A program made the position numbers and the translations under genes. The notes below the pieces were generated by a model. It saw nothing but the letters and a program-made list of their open reading frames with translations. It searched no databases and had not been told where the DNA came from. DNA of 64,000 nt from Chloroflexota bacterium (GTDB lineage: Bacteria; Chloroflexota; Dehalococcoidia; Lucifugimonadales; Lucifugimonadaceae), in the NCBI GenBank assembly GCA_029262735.1, contig JAJCYY010000007.1:32550-96549 (forward strand). Direction: 5' to 3'. Positions 52,256 to 60,466 of the stretch are shown one piece after another. The stretch's first letter is position 1. Each line of letters begins with the position of its first letter.

Positions 52256-54676
52256 ATGAAGGTTCCGCTTTCCTGGCTTAAAGACTATGTCGACATCACC
52301 GTTTCGCCCGAAGAGCTGGCGCATCGTCTGACGATGGCCGGCACCGAGGTCGAGAAGATTGAGCGCACGGCCGATTGGGGGAATGTGGTTGTGGGCCATG
52401 TGAAGGCTGTGAGCCCGCATCCCAACGCAGACAGGCTGCGGCTGGTGACGGTTTTCAACGGCGAAGAAGAGGTTGAGGTTGTCTGCGGCGCGCCGAATGT
52501 AGCTGAGGGCCAGACGATTGCATATGCGTCTATCGGAGCCGTGTTACAGGACGCATATTCAGACGAACCGGGCGCGACGAAACGACTCAAAAAGTCGAAG
52601 ATACGCGGCGTCGAGTCGCAGGGTATGGTCTGTTCCGAGAAAGAGCTCGGCCTGAGCGATGAGCATGAGGGAATTCTTGAGCTGGAGACGGATGCGGTGC
52701 CGGGAACGCCGCTTGGAGATGTGCTGGGTGATGTTGTGCTCGAAGCCGAACTGACGCCGAACCGGCCCGACTGCCTCGGCATGGTCGGCATCGCCCGCGA
52801 AGCCGCCGTGCTCACCGGCCAGGAACTGCGTCTGCCACCCATGGAGTATCGAGAGTCTTCACCTGAGACGACGATGCTGGCATCGGTCCGCATCGATGAC
52901 CCTGATCTGTGTTCTCGCTACACCGGCACCGTGATTCGCGGTGTGAAGATCGGGCCATCTCCAGAGTGGCTGACCGACCGGCTGCGGGCGATTGGCGAGC
53001 GACCGATCAACAACATCGTTGATATCACGAACTACGTCATGTTCGAACTCGGCCAGCCGCTACACGCCTTCGACTACGACCGCGTGAAGAATCACGAGGT
53101 GATTGTGCGGCGCGCCAAGGCGGGCGAGAAGATCGTTACGCTGGATGACGAAGAGCGCAAGCTGGACGGCGAGATGCTGCTGATAGCTGACCCTGAAAAG
53201 GGCGTCGGCCTGGCCGGTGTTATGGGCGGCGCGAACTCTGAAATAGACGGGGCCACGGCGAACGTATTCCTGGAGTCGGCTACTTTCAACGGCTCGAACA
53301 ATCGGCGCACGTCGAGCACGCTGGGACTGCGAAGCCAGGCGACGATCCGCTTTGAGAAGGGGCTGCGTTCCGGGCTGGCGGAGGTTGGCCTGCGACGAGC
53401 GACGCGGCTGATCCTGGAGCTGGCAGGCGGTGAGGCTGCAAGCGGGATTATCGACGTGCATCCAGGCAAGGACGAAGAGCAGCAGTCCGTTGGGCTTACC
53501 AAGGAAAAACTCACGAGGGTGCTCGGGACGGAGCTTCGGGATGAACAGGTCTCGGACACGCTGGTTGCGTTGGGATTTGGGGTCTCCGATGCGGCAGGCG
53601 GGTGGGAAGTACAAATCCCGTACTGGCGGCCGGATGTGACGATTCCGGAGGATGTGATCGAGGAGGTTGCGCGGATCATCGGCTACGACGAAATTCCGAT
53701 GACGCCGCCTGCTGGCCGGGTTCCGACGTGGCAGCCGCGACCGGAGATAGCGATCAGGGACCTTGTGGCAGACGCGCTGGTTCGTGCCGGGATGCAGGAG
53801 ATCATTTCGTACGCTGCAACCAGCGAATCGAACGAGGCCCGCGTGCCGATCGGTGATGGCGTGCTCGACCACGTGCGAATGCAGAACCCGATATCGGCGG
53901 ACCATGCGGTGATGCGCCGAACATTGCGTGAGAGTGTGCTGATCGCCGTCGAACGCAATCTGCGGACGTGGCGCGGACCTGTTGCGCTGTTTGAGATCGG
54001 CCATGTCTTCGGCAGTGCGGGCGAAGGATTGCCGCAGGAGAGAGTGATGATCGCTGGCGCATTCGCGGGGCCGTCCAACGAGGCTTCGTGGGTTGAGCCG
54101 GAGCAGCAAGCGGATTTCTACGACGCCAAAGGTGCGGTTGAGGCTGTGCTGGGTGAGTTGCATGCCGAGGGCGACTTTGTTGTCGCTGAAGATCCTGCAC
54201 TGGCACCGGGCAGGACGGCTCAGATCACGGTTCCCCTGGCCGGTGGCGTGCGGCTTGGTGTCGTGGGTGAGGTCAGGTGGGAGGTGTTGAGCGCGTTTGA
54301 CATCGATGGCACTGTTGCGTTGTTTGAGCTGGAACTTGATGCGCTGCTGGCCGTTGCGAAGTCGGTCGGTCCCGCAGATATCTACTCACCGATAGTTCGC
54401 TACCAGGATTCGGAGCGTGATCTTGCGCTGCTTGTTGACCGGGGCGTGCAGGCGTCGCAGGTTGTGGCCATTGCCCGGAAGAACCGCCTGGTGACATCTG
54501 CGACTGTGTTCGACGTGTTCGAAGGCAAAGGGCTGCCGGACGGCAAGAAGTCGCTGGCGGTCCGCGTCGTGTACCAGTCGCCTAACAAGACGCTGACGGC
54601 TGAGGAGATTTCGAGATCGGAGTCAGGGATTTTGCGATCTCTGGAGAACCAGCTTGGCGCGACGTTGCGGGGTTAG
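52256..54676 (+). CDS. pheT: Phenylalanine--tRNA ligase beta subunit
   Basis: An 806-residue PheRS beta subunit. It starts MKVPLSWLKDYVDI, then the tRNA-binding EMAP-like domain (VVVGHVKAVSPHPNADRLRL), B3/B4 editing domain (RPINNIVDITNYVMFELGQP, GVAGVMGG-type region), B5 domain, the class II-like catalytic core fold, and the C-terminal anticodon-binding FDX-ACB domain (RYQDSERDLALLVDRGV). ATG 52256 gives the standard start; the 20-residue upstream extension is unconserved. It is 75 bp after pheS. Confidence 0.96.
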   Translation: MKVPLSWLKDYVDITVSPEELAHRLTMAGTEVEKIERTADWGNVVVGHVKAVSPHPNADRLRLVTVFNGEEEVEVVCGAPNVAEGQTIAYASIGAVLQDAYSDEPGATKRLKKSKIRGVESQGMVCSEKELGLSDEHEGILELETDAVPGTPLGDVLGDVVLEAELTPNRPDCLGMVGIAREAAVLTGQELRLPPMEYRESSPETTMLASVRIDDPDLCSRYTGTVIRGVKIGPSPEWLTDRLRAIGERPINNIVDITNYVMFELGQPLHAFDYDRVKNHEVIVRRAKAGEKIVTLDDEERKLDGEMLLIADPEKGVGLAGVMGGANSEIDGATANVFLESATFNGSNNRRTSSTLGLRSQATIRFEKGLRSGLAEVGLRRATRLILELAGGEAASGIIDVHPGKDEEQQSVGLTKEKLTRVLGTELRDEQVSDTLVALGFGVSDAAGGWEVQIPYWRPDVTIPEDVIEEVARIIGYDEIPMTPPAGRVPTWQPRPEIAIRDLVADALVRAGMQEIISYAATSESNEARVPIGDGVLDHVRMQNPISADHAVMRRTLRESVLIAVERNLRTWRGPVALFEIGHVFGSAGEGLPQERVMIAGAFAGPSNEASWVEPEQQADFYDAKGAVEAVLGELHAEGDFVVAEDPALAPGRTAQITVPLAGGVRLGVVGEVRWEVLSAFDIDGTVALFELELDALLAVAKSVGPADIYSPIVRYQDSERDLALLVDRGVQASQVVAIARKNRLVTSATVFDVFEGKGLPDGKKSLAVRVVYQSPNKTLTAEEISRSESGILRSLENQLGATLRG

Positions 54677-54782
54677 AGAGCGAGTGTGGGGGTGGTGTCG
54701 TCGTGAACGGGGGTGCGAGTTAGAGTGAGATTCCGAATTCTTTCGTCGGAATGACAGAAAGCCGAAACGACCCTCACCCTAA

Positions 54783-54825
54783 CCCTCTCCCGTAGACGGG
54801 AGAGGGGATTGACGATGATGTCAGC
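54783..54825. repeat. Interspersed repeat B, copy 2
   Basis: A perfect hairpin CCCTCTCCCG-TAGA-CGGGAGAGGG followed by GATTGACGATGATGTCAGCG. It is the second copy of the element at 42260-42304. The pair shares the hairpin and the trailing 20 bases, apart from two changes. Confidence 0.78.
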
Positions 54826-54858
54826 GGAGCCAATCGAGTTCACAATGATAGTTCGTCT

Positions 54859-56202
54859 ATGACCCAGCACCCTCATTCCGACCGGCCGCACCGGCATCAC
54901 TACGATGCCGAGATGTTGAGTGTTGAGGATGCGCGCGAGCGGATTCTTTCCTATTTCAGGCGGCTTGAGCCAGCCGATGTGGACCTGCTGGATGCGCTCG
55001 ACATGGTGCTTGCCGAAGACCTGGTTGCACCGTTCGACATTCCGCCTCTCGCCAACTCCGCCATGGACGGCTACGCAGTCGTTACTTCAGACGTCACGGC
55101 TGCATCGGACAGTTCGGCGGTCGAACTTCCCGTTGCGTTTTCGGTCGCCGCCGGTCAGCTTCCCGAACGACCACTCGCCCCCGGCTTCGTCGCCCGCATC
55201 ATGACTGGCGCGCCGACTCCGGATGGGGCAGACGCCGTCGTGCCTTTCGAGGACACGGACGAGCTGGAACGCCGTGGCAATAGCAGCATGAACGGCGACC
55301 GCATAGGCATCAAGCTGGCAGCCGAAACCGGAGACAATATTCGCAACGCGGGTGAAGACGTTGCCGCGGGCGAACTCGTCCTGAAGGCGGGAACTATTCT
55401 GCGGCCGGGAGCGATCGGCGTTGCGGCTTCCCTTGGCCGCAGCACGATAAAAACGTTTCGGCGGCCGGTCGTCGCCATCATCTCGACGGGCGATGAGCTA
55501 CTAAACCCGGGCGAATCGCATCAACCCGGCAAGATCTACAATTCAAACGCATACAGCATTGCTGCCGAAGTTAGGCGCTACGGCGGTGTGCCGCTCATGG
55601 CGGGCATCGCACGAGACACCGTCGAGTCATTGCAGGAGCGGCTTGCTGTCGCTCTCGAAACGGCGGATATGATCGTTACGTCTGCGGGGGTCTCGAAGGG
55701 CGACTACGACGTTGTGAAGGACGTGCTGGCGAAGAATGGCGAGATTGCGCTCTGGTCGGTGCGCATGCGCCCTGCAAAGCCGCTGGCGTTCGGTACTCTT
55801 AATGGGCCGCGGGGCAGGAAGGTGCCGCACCTCGGCCTCCCAGGCAATCCAGTGAGCGCGATGGTGGCCTTCGAGCAGTTCGGGAGGCCGGCGATACAGG
55901 TGATGATGGGGAGAGGTGAACGCCAGAAGCCGTCGGTCAGTGCGGTGCTTGACGATCCTGTTCACAACTACGATGGCAGACGTGTGTATGCGCGCGTCGT
56001 GGTCTACCAGGCGGATGACGGCGAATTGCATGCCAAATCTACCGGAACGCAGAGTTCTGGCGCGCTGACATCAATGGTTGTCGCGAACGGACTCGCTATA
56101 TGTCCCGACAATGTCGCTAAAATGGATGCTGGCGAATTAGCGACCGTTGAGATGTTGGACTGGCCGGAGGACGTTTTCTCAAGCGGCAACGGCGATGAAT
56201 GA
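54859..56202 (+). CDS. moeA: Molybdopterin molybdotransferase MoeA
   Basis: A 447-residue enzyme that inserts molybdate into adenylated molybdopterin. It has LSVEDARERILSYF, the conserved PPLANSAMDGYAVVTSD, RIMTGAPTPDGADAVVPFED, and the MoCF-binding domain with IISTGDELLNPGE, YNSNAYSIAAEVRRYGG, MIVTSAGVSKGDYD and FGLPGNPVSAMVAFE-like LGLPGNPVSAMVAFE. Its presence implies that the cell makes molybdenum enzymes. ATG 54859 gives a His-rich leader; ATG 54913 is an alternative. Other moa or mob genes are not in the window. Confidence 0.95.
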   Translation: MTQHPHSDRPHRHHYDAEMLSVEDARERILSYFRRLEPADVDLLDALDMVLAEDLVAPFDIPPLANSAMDGYAVVTSDVTAASDSSAVELPVAFSVAAGQLPERPLAPGFVARIMTGAPTPDGADAVVPFEDTDELERRGNSSMNGDRIGIKLAAETGDNIRNAGEDVAAGELVLKAGTILRPGAIGVAASLGRSTIKTFRRPVVAIISTGDELLNPGESHQPGKIYNSNAYSIAAEVRRYGGVPLMAGIARDTVESLQERLAVALETADMIVTSAGVSKGDYDVVKDVLAKNGEIALWSVRMRPAKPLAFGTLNGPRGRKVPHLGLPGNPVSAMVAFEQFGRPAIQVMMGRGERQKPSVSAVLDDPVHNYDGRRVYARVVVYQADDGELHAKSTGTQSSGALTSMVVANGLAICPDNVAKMDAGELATVEMLDWPEDVFSSGNGDE

Positions 56203-56283
56203 GAGACCAGGCAGCGGCTATTTCCTGAGAATTTTGCGAATACGACGATAGACGACCACATCAGAAAACCGGAAAAGAGACGA

Positions 56284-56730
56284 ATGACTACCGACAGCAA
56301 CACCGTGAGCGGCACAACTTCCGAAATTGACCAGGACGCGAAGTATTCGATAGACATCAAAGGGTACGATGCGTCTGGAAGGTCATTCCCGTACGCCGTA
56401 TATACGCGCATGTCCGAACGCGGGATGGCGCAGCTTGGCGGGACTGCGACGGACGTGCCTAAGAGTCTGGGCACGCCGTCCGAGATGATGAAGATAGTGG
56501 CGTCGATCTGCTCGAAGGAGCCGGACTACCTGCTTCCGGGCACTCCGATCTCCGAGGCGGTGTTCAGGCTGCTGATCGCCAACGGCAACAGGCCGATGAG
56601 CCTTGTTGATGTGCAGACGGGTCTTGCATCGGCGTGGGCGAGCGTGATCTACCTGAAGAACCTTTCGGATGAGGTTGTGCAGCGGATGTTGGACACACCG
56701 AACGAGTACTACATTCGCCGGGTCGCGTAG
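56284..56730 (+). CDS. Hypothetical protein
   Basis: A 148-residue protein that I do not recognise. The sequence is acidic and soluble, with a central region (PSEMMKIVASICSKEPDYLL) and a helical C-terminal half (SASVIYLK-like VIYLKNLSDEVVQRMLDTPN). No catalytic motif, metal site or membrane segment is evident. ATG 56284 has GAGACGA just upstream. It lies between moeA and an acetyltransferase on the same strand, with 81 and 48 bp gaps, and may be cotranscribed with them. Confidence 0.65.
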   Translation: MTTDSNTVSGTTSEIDQDAKYSIDIKGYDASGRSFPYAVYTRMSERGMAQLGGTATDVPKSLGTPSEMMKIVASICSKEPDYLLPGTPISEAVFRLLIANGNRPMSLVDVQTGLASAWASVIYLKNLSDEVVQRMLDTPNEYYIRRVA

Positions 56731-56778
56731 TTTTTCCGATCCGGCGACTGCCAGAGGCGATGCAACGGGAGAACGAGC

Positions 56779-57204
56779 TTGGCTGCAACGATCGTCCCGT
56801 ATGACGACGAGGTTCACCGGGCCGGTGTGATCGCTCTTTGGAATCTCGCATTCGGCTACGGCACGTCACACAACGACCCGGCGCTGGCGATTGACAAGAA
56901 GAAGGCGGTTGGCGACGGTCTGTTCTTTGTTGCCAGCCACGACAATCTCGTAGCTGGCACCGTCATGGCCGGGTATGACGGGCACAGGGGCTGGATCTAC
57001 TCTTTGGCGGTCGATCCCGATGTCCGGAACCGGGGCATTGGCTCGCAGTTGCTTTCGACCACTGAGCATGAACTCACCGCCCGCGGGTGCGTCAAGATCA
57101 ACCTGCAGATCGCCGATGGCAACGAGGAGGTCCAGGGCTTCTACGAAACGAACGGATACTCCGTCGAGAAGCGGATCAGCATGGGCAAGAGGCTTCTGCG
57201 CTAA
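56779..57204 (+). CDS. GNAT-family N-acetyltransferase
   Basis: A 141-residue acetyltransferase, related to the RimI/YpeA type. It has the acetyl-CoA-binding motif A region IYSLAVDPDVRNRGIGSQLL (Arg/Gln-x-x-Gly-x-Gly/Ala form NRGIGSQ), VKINLQIADGN and FYETNGYSVEKRISMGKRL. The acetylated substrate is unknown. The start is TTG at 56779 with GGGAG upstream. It may be the last gene of the moeA cluster. Confidence 0.88.
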   Translation: MAATIVPYDDEVHRAGVIALWNLAFGYGTSHNDPALAIDKKKAVGDGLFFVASHDNLVAGTVMAGYDGHRGWIYSLAVDPDVRNRGIGSQLLSTTEHELTARGCVKINLQIADGNEEVQGFYETNGYSVEKRISMGKRLLR

Positions 57205-57241
57205 CCGCTCTCAGCATTTTCCGAACCTGGCAGCTACCTGA

Positions 57242-57284
57242 GCAGACTTGATGAGCTTGATCTCACGGTGCGCGATGTGGCTGC
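57242..57284. repeat. 43-bp direct repeat, left copy (remnant of NIPSNAP gene end)
   Basis: These 43 bases are identical to 59687-59729, the last codons of the NIPSNAP gene (SHIAHREIKLIKS when read on the minus strand). Here the rest of the gene is missing and the stop codon is not conserved. Confidence 0.93.
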
Positions 57285-57326
57285 TTTTTGGGTTTGCCGT
57301 CCTTGAACAATCGGCAACAACGGTCG

Positions 57327-57365
57327 AGCAGACGCCGGCGATGCCCCTCCGGCGTCTGCTTTCTG
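57327..57365. terminator. Hairpin terminator between the GNAT and LamG genes
   Basis: A perfect 12-bp stem (AGCAGACGCCGG with CCGGCGTCTGCT) and a 10-nt loop lie between two convergent genes. The plus strand continues TTCTGC and the minus strand has no good T-run, so termination efficiency is unclear. Confidence 0.55.
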
Positions 57366-57375
57366 CTCAATGCAA

Positions 57376-59337
57376 CTACTTGCCTACCCAGCCGTCAGCT
57401 GTGCAGATGTAGAGCAACGAAACACCGGCACTGGCATCGACTTTCATCCGACCATGCTCCGAAGCATCGTCACAGTCGGCTGCCGGAGGTGCGCCAGTTG
57501 TCAGGTCCAATTGTGTGTAGCCGACCACCTGTAGCTGGCTTTCTGGAACCGTCGTTCCGATGCCGACTTTTCCTTTAGCTCCATCTCTTCTTACCGTCAT
57601 CATGACTTCATGGTTTGTGATGTCATTGATGTGCAGCGCGCCGCGGGCGTCTGGCCCCAGTCCACCCGAACCGTCGTACTGCAACTCGATGCCCGCGATC
57701 GGATCCTCCAGCAACTGGAGGAAAACACTGCCGTTAGGCTCGCCCAGCAGTCTTATCGTAGTATCTTCGCCTTTGATGTCGAGCGCTGCTTCCGGGTCCG
57801 GTGTGCCGATGCCTACGTGGCCGGTATTTTCGATCGTCATGATGTCGATCGTTGACTGACTCGCATCGTATGCATCCAGATCGGGAACGCTTCTGAACAC
57901 GAACCGGTTATTCGTATCGCCTACCGGGCTGCCATCCTGGATGACGAAAACCGCGTTCTCCAGACCGTCCTTGAACAGCATGTGGCCGTTTGTCTGCCTG
58001 AAGAATCCGTCCAGATCCAACGTCCTGGTCGGATTGGGATTGTGCAGACCCACACGACCGCTGGCGTCGACGTGAATTGCCTGTACTGAGCCGTCACTGT
58101 CCTCGACATGGAAGAGCACGTCGCCGTCGATATCACCGGCACGCACCCATAGCCCGTTGGAGCCTGGAGGACCGTTCACCTCTAGTAGAGCTCGTGGGTC
58201 ATTTGTTCCGATGCCGATTCTGCCGTCAGTGGTGGCGTCTAATACCTCTCTGTAGGATGTGCCGTCGAAGTAAAAGAGTCCGAGTCGGTCGTCTTCGGCT
58301 GAAACCCTCTTCGATAGATGCCAGAAACTTCCCGGAGTCCCACCGTGAATGTTCAGCCATCCGAAGTCGTCCGTGGTCGGGCCAATCGCGATGCCCGTCT
58401 CCTGTCCGGTGGCAGAGACATCCAGCAATTGAAGTCCGCCAAAAGGTTCCTGGCGCGGATTGCTGGTACCGATCCCGACCCTTCCCTGTCCATCGATACG
58501 CATCGCCTCCTCGTTGTGGGTTTTAAATACCAACGCCTCTCCGTCGGTCGTCCCTAAAAAATGCGATCCGGCCTCAGTTCCGGCGTTGCCGCCGGTACTC
58601 CAAAAAACACCAGTCGAGATTGCGAGAAGGACGTGTATGTCGAATTGATCGAGAGCCCGGTCGTAGAGCCGAACATCGTCTATCTTGCCGTCCCAGGGTC
58701 TGCCAGTCGCGTCGTCAGGATTGCCGCCAATCCAGAACGGGACTGCCGGTGCTGAATCGATTGTGCCGGTCTTTGCAAGGACGCCTACCTGGGTGCCGTC
58801 CTTGAACAGGCGCATGTTGGCTCCGTCGTATGTGGCGGCAACATGCGTCCACTGGCCGTCGCTCAGATTGCCGGTGGAAGCAATCAGTGTGGATGTTGTG
58901 CCGCCAGCCTTCAATCTGAAGCGCAGTTTGACGCCACCACCACTGCTAATAGTGCTGAGCATGATGTAGTGGTCCTGCTCGCCGGTGCCGGAAGCTTTTG
59001 ACGCGATCCGGCAATCCGAGGCGCTGCAATTGGCGAGGTTGTCAGCGTTTATCCAGGCGGCGAGTGTGATCGCACTGCCTGCCGGGTCGAGATTACCCAG
59101 GTCTACGAAGTCATCGACCCCATCGAAGTCGAGCGCACCGAGTCCCACTTTGCCAGCGTCAAGCACCGCTCCACTGACAAGGCCGTGGTTGCCGGAACCT
59201 GAACTGTCTGACGCCGTGCCGTCGTCGAACGTCCAGTGCCCGACGAGGTTCCCGGTCGCCTGAGAGCCGACCGTAAAAAATAGCGTGGCGGCGACTGCCG
59301 CCACAAGAACGAAACCGGCGAACACGTACTTAGGCAT
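57376..59337 (-). CDS. Secreted LamG-domain protein with tail-fibre-like GIGT repeats
   Basis: A 653-residue exported protein. Residues 1-29 are a signal peptide (VFAGFVLVAAVAATLFFTVG). Residues 30-235 are a LamG/concanavalin-type jelly roll (NLVGHWTFDDGTASDSSGSG; DGVDDFVDLGN). The rest holds five spaced repeats of the form GRVGIGTSNP, GRIGIGTNDP, GRVGLHNPNP, GHVGIGTPDP and KVGIGTTVP, which are common in phage tail-fibre and large adhesin proteins. A C-terminal block with two Cys (CDDASEHGRMKVD; YICTADGWVGK) ends it. It probably binds surface polymers. AAGGAG supports the start. It lies between the two 43-bp repeats. Confidence 0.85.
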   Translation of the reverse strand: MPKYVFAGFVLVAAVAATLFFTVGSQATGNLVGHWTFDDGTASDSSGSGNHGLVSGAVLDAGKVGLGALDFDGVDDFVDLGNLDPAGSAITLAAWINADNLANCSASDCRIASKASGTGEQDHYIMLSTISSGGGVKLRFRLKAGGTTSTLIASTGNLSDGQWTHVAATYDGANMRLFKDGTQVGVLAKTGTIDSAPAVPFWIGGNPDDATGRPWDGKIDDVRLYDRALDQFDIHVLLAISTGVFWSTGGNAGTEAGSHFLGTTDGEALVFKTHNEEAMRIDGQGRVGIGTSNPRQEPFGGLQLLDVSATGQETGIAIGPTTDDFGWLNIHGGTPGSFWHLSKRVSAEDDRLGLFYFDGTSYREVLDATTDGRIGIGTNDPRALLEVNGPPGSNGLWVRAGDIDGDVLFHVEDSDGSVQAIHVDASGRVGLHNPNPTRTLDLDGFFRQTNGHMLFKDGLENAVFVIQDGSPVGDTNNRFVFRSVPDLDAYDASQSTIDIMTIENTGHVGIGTPDPEAALDIKGEDTTIRLLGEPNGSVFLQLLEDPIAGIELQYDGSGGLGPDARGALHINDITNHEVMMTVRRDGAKGKVGIGTTVPESQLQVVGYTQLDLTTGAPPAADCDDASEHGRMKVDASAGVSLLYICTADGWVGK

Positions 59338-59682
59338 GACTGAATCTCCTTGGCGGGCCTACTTTCGGCGCGTTTACGGGTCGATTCAGCGACTTTAGTC
59401 ATGGATGGAAAGGCTTAATGAGCCGTTTGTTAATAAGTTGTGAATATAGTGCTGGAATAGCACAGTCCGGTATTCACACCTGTTCACTACGCGAGTGCTC
59501 GAGCCGGGAGATGTTGTCCTGAAAACAACTGATGCGGAGAGCCAGTCAACGGAACGAGTTGGTCTCTCGGCGCGTGAGCGAGAGGTCCCGTTCAGGATCT
59601 CTCAACGTCACATTTCGACGGTCAGCTCATTCCTCGGCGATCGAGGTGACACGACGAAATCGCCCAGGACAGAGATGCTCTC
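59338..59682. other. Intergenic region upstream of the LamG gene
   Basis: No gene is recognised. Short inverted sequences such as GTGCTGGAATAGCAC (about 59448) are present, and the LamG promoter should be here on the minus strand. Plus-strand frames show no family features. Confidence 0.4.
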
Positions 59683-59979
59683 TCAGGCAGACTTGATGAG
59701 CTTGATCTCACGGTGCGCGATGTGGCTGCGGACGTGGTCCACGTTGGCCAGCCACCAGTCTGAGCCGTAGAAGGCGGCCTCTTTGGCCTCGATGTCTGCC
59801 TCTGAGTCGCCGTAGCTGCGCACCCAGATGAACTGAGTCCCTTCATCGTTGACCCAGGTGCCGTCAACTGCGATGCCGTGTTCGGCCAGAAGCGGAACCA
59901 CCTTGTCGTTGAAAAGCTTCAGCCAGGCGTCCATCTGACCCTTGTTGATGGTGTAGGTGCGGAGGTGGGCGACGGTCAT
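59683..59979 (-). CDS. NIPSNAP-family protein
   Basis: A 98-residue NIPSNAP/dimeric alpha-beta-barrel protein. It starts MTVAHLRTYTINKGQMDAWL and has GTQFIWVRSYGD and WWLANVDHVRSH, the usual family layout. Function in bacteria is not established; members often occur in catabolic gene neighbourhoods. GGAG supports the ATG at 59979. The last 14 codons are duplicated at 57242-57284. Confidence 0.85.
   Translation of the reverse strand: MTVAHLRTYTINKGQMDAWLKLFNDKVVPLLAEHGIAVDGTWVNDEGTQFIWVRSYGDSEADIEAKEAAFYGSDWWLANVDHVRSHIAHREIKLIKSA
59687..59729. repeat. 43-bp direct repeat, right copy (inside the NIPSNAP gene)
   Basis: Identical to 57242-57284. The two copies are in the same orientation, 2.4 kb apart, and flank the LamG gene. 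Confidence 0.93.
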
Positions 59980-60466
59980 TGCAAGCTCCTGGTAGCCGAT
60001 GTGTTCGCTTTAAGATTGAGTCGGACATGTGTTCGTTCGTGCGGCGAACAAGTCTAGCTGTTCGATGTCGCTGGTGGGAGAGGCATCCGATCGTCGCCAT
60101 ATTTGGCTGGTTCCGAAGCTGTGATCGGGAATTTGGACCTTTGGTGCGTGAAATGTGCGCCGTTTGTCGGCGTGGAGAGACTTCAGGCTATGTAAGTTCC
60201 TGTGGATTCACGGCTGCATCAGTTTCACGCGCATTCCGTGAGACTGTTTTTCAAGAACGCAGACTCCTGGAAAAAACAGAGATAGGACGACCGGTTCTTG
60301 CTCCTGGTTCATGGGACAACCTACGAGCAACGCGATATCTCTACAGGAAAACGATAAATTCCCATCGGAAACAGAGCTTGAGCGGGTTTGAGGAATTTCG
60401 AAGCAGATGCTTACATATACATCGGACCTTGACGATCTATTCAACTGGAACGAGCCGGAGCAGGAT
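59980..60466. other. Region between the NIPSNAP and pyruvate phosphate dikinase genes
   Basis: No gene is recognised. It separates divergent genes and holds the terminator-like hairpin at 60222-60252. A plus-strand frame of 163 codons (59979-60470) has many Cys, Arg and Ser residues and no family features, so I do not call it a gene. Confidence 0.4.
60222..60252 (+). terminator. Terminator-like hairpin upstream of pyruvate phosphate dikinase
   Basis: GTTTCACG pairs fully with CGTGAGAC (one G-U) around a 7-nt loop and is followed by TGTTTTTC. No plus-strand gene precedes it nearby, so it may be an attenuator in the leader of the downstream gene. Confidence 0.4.
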
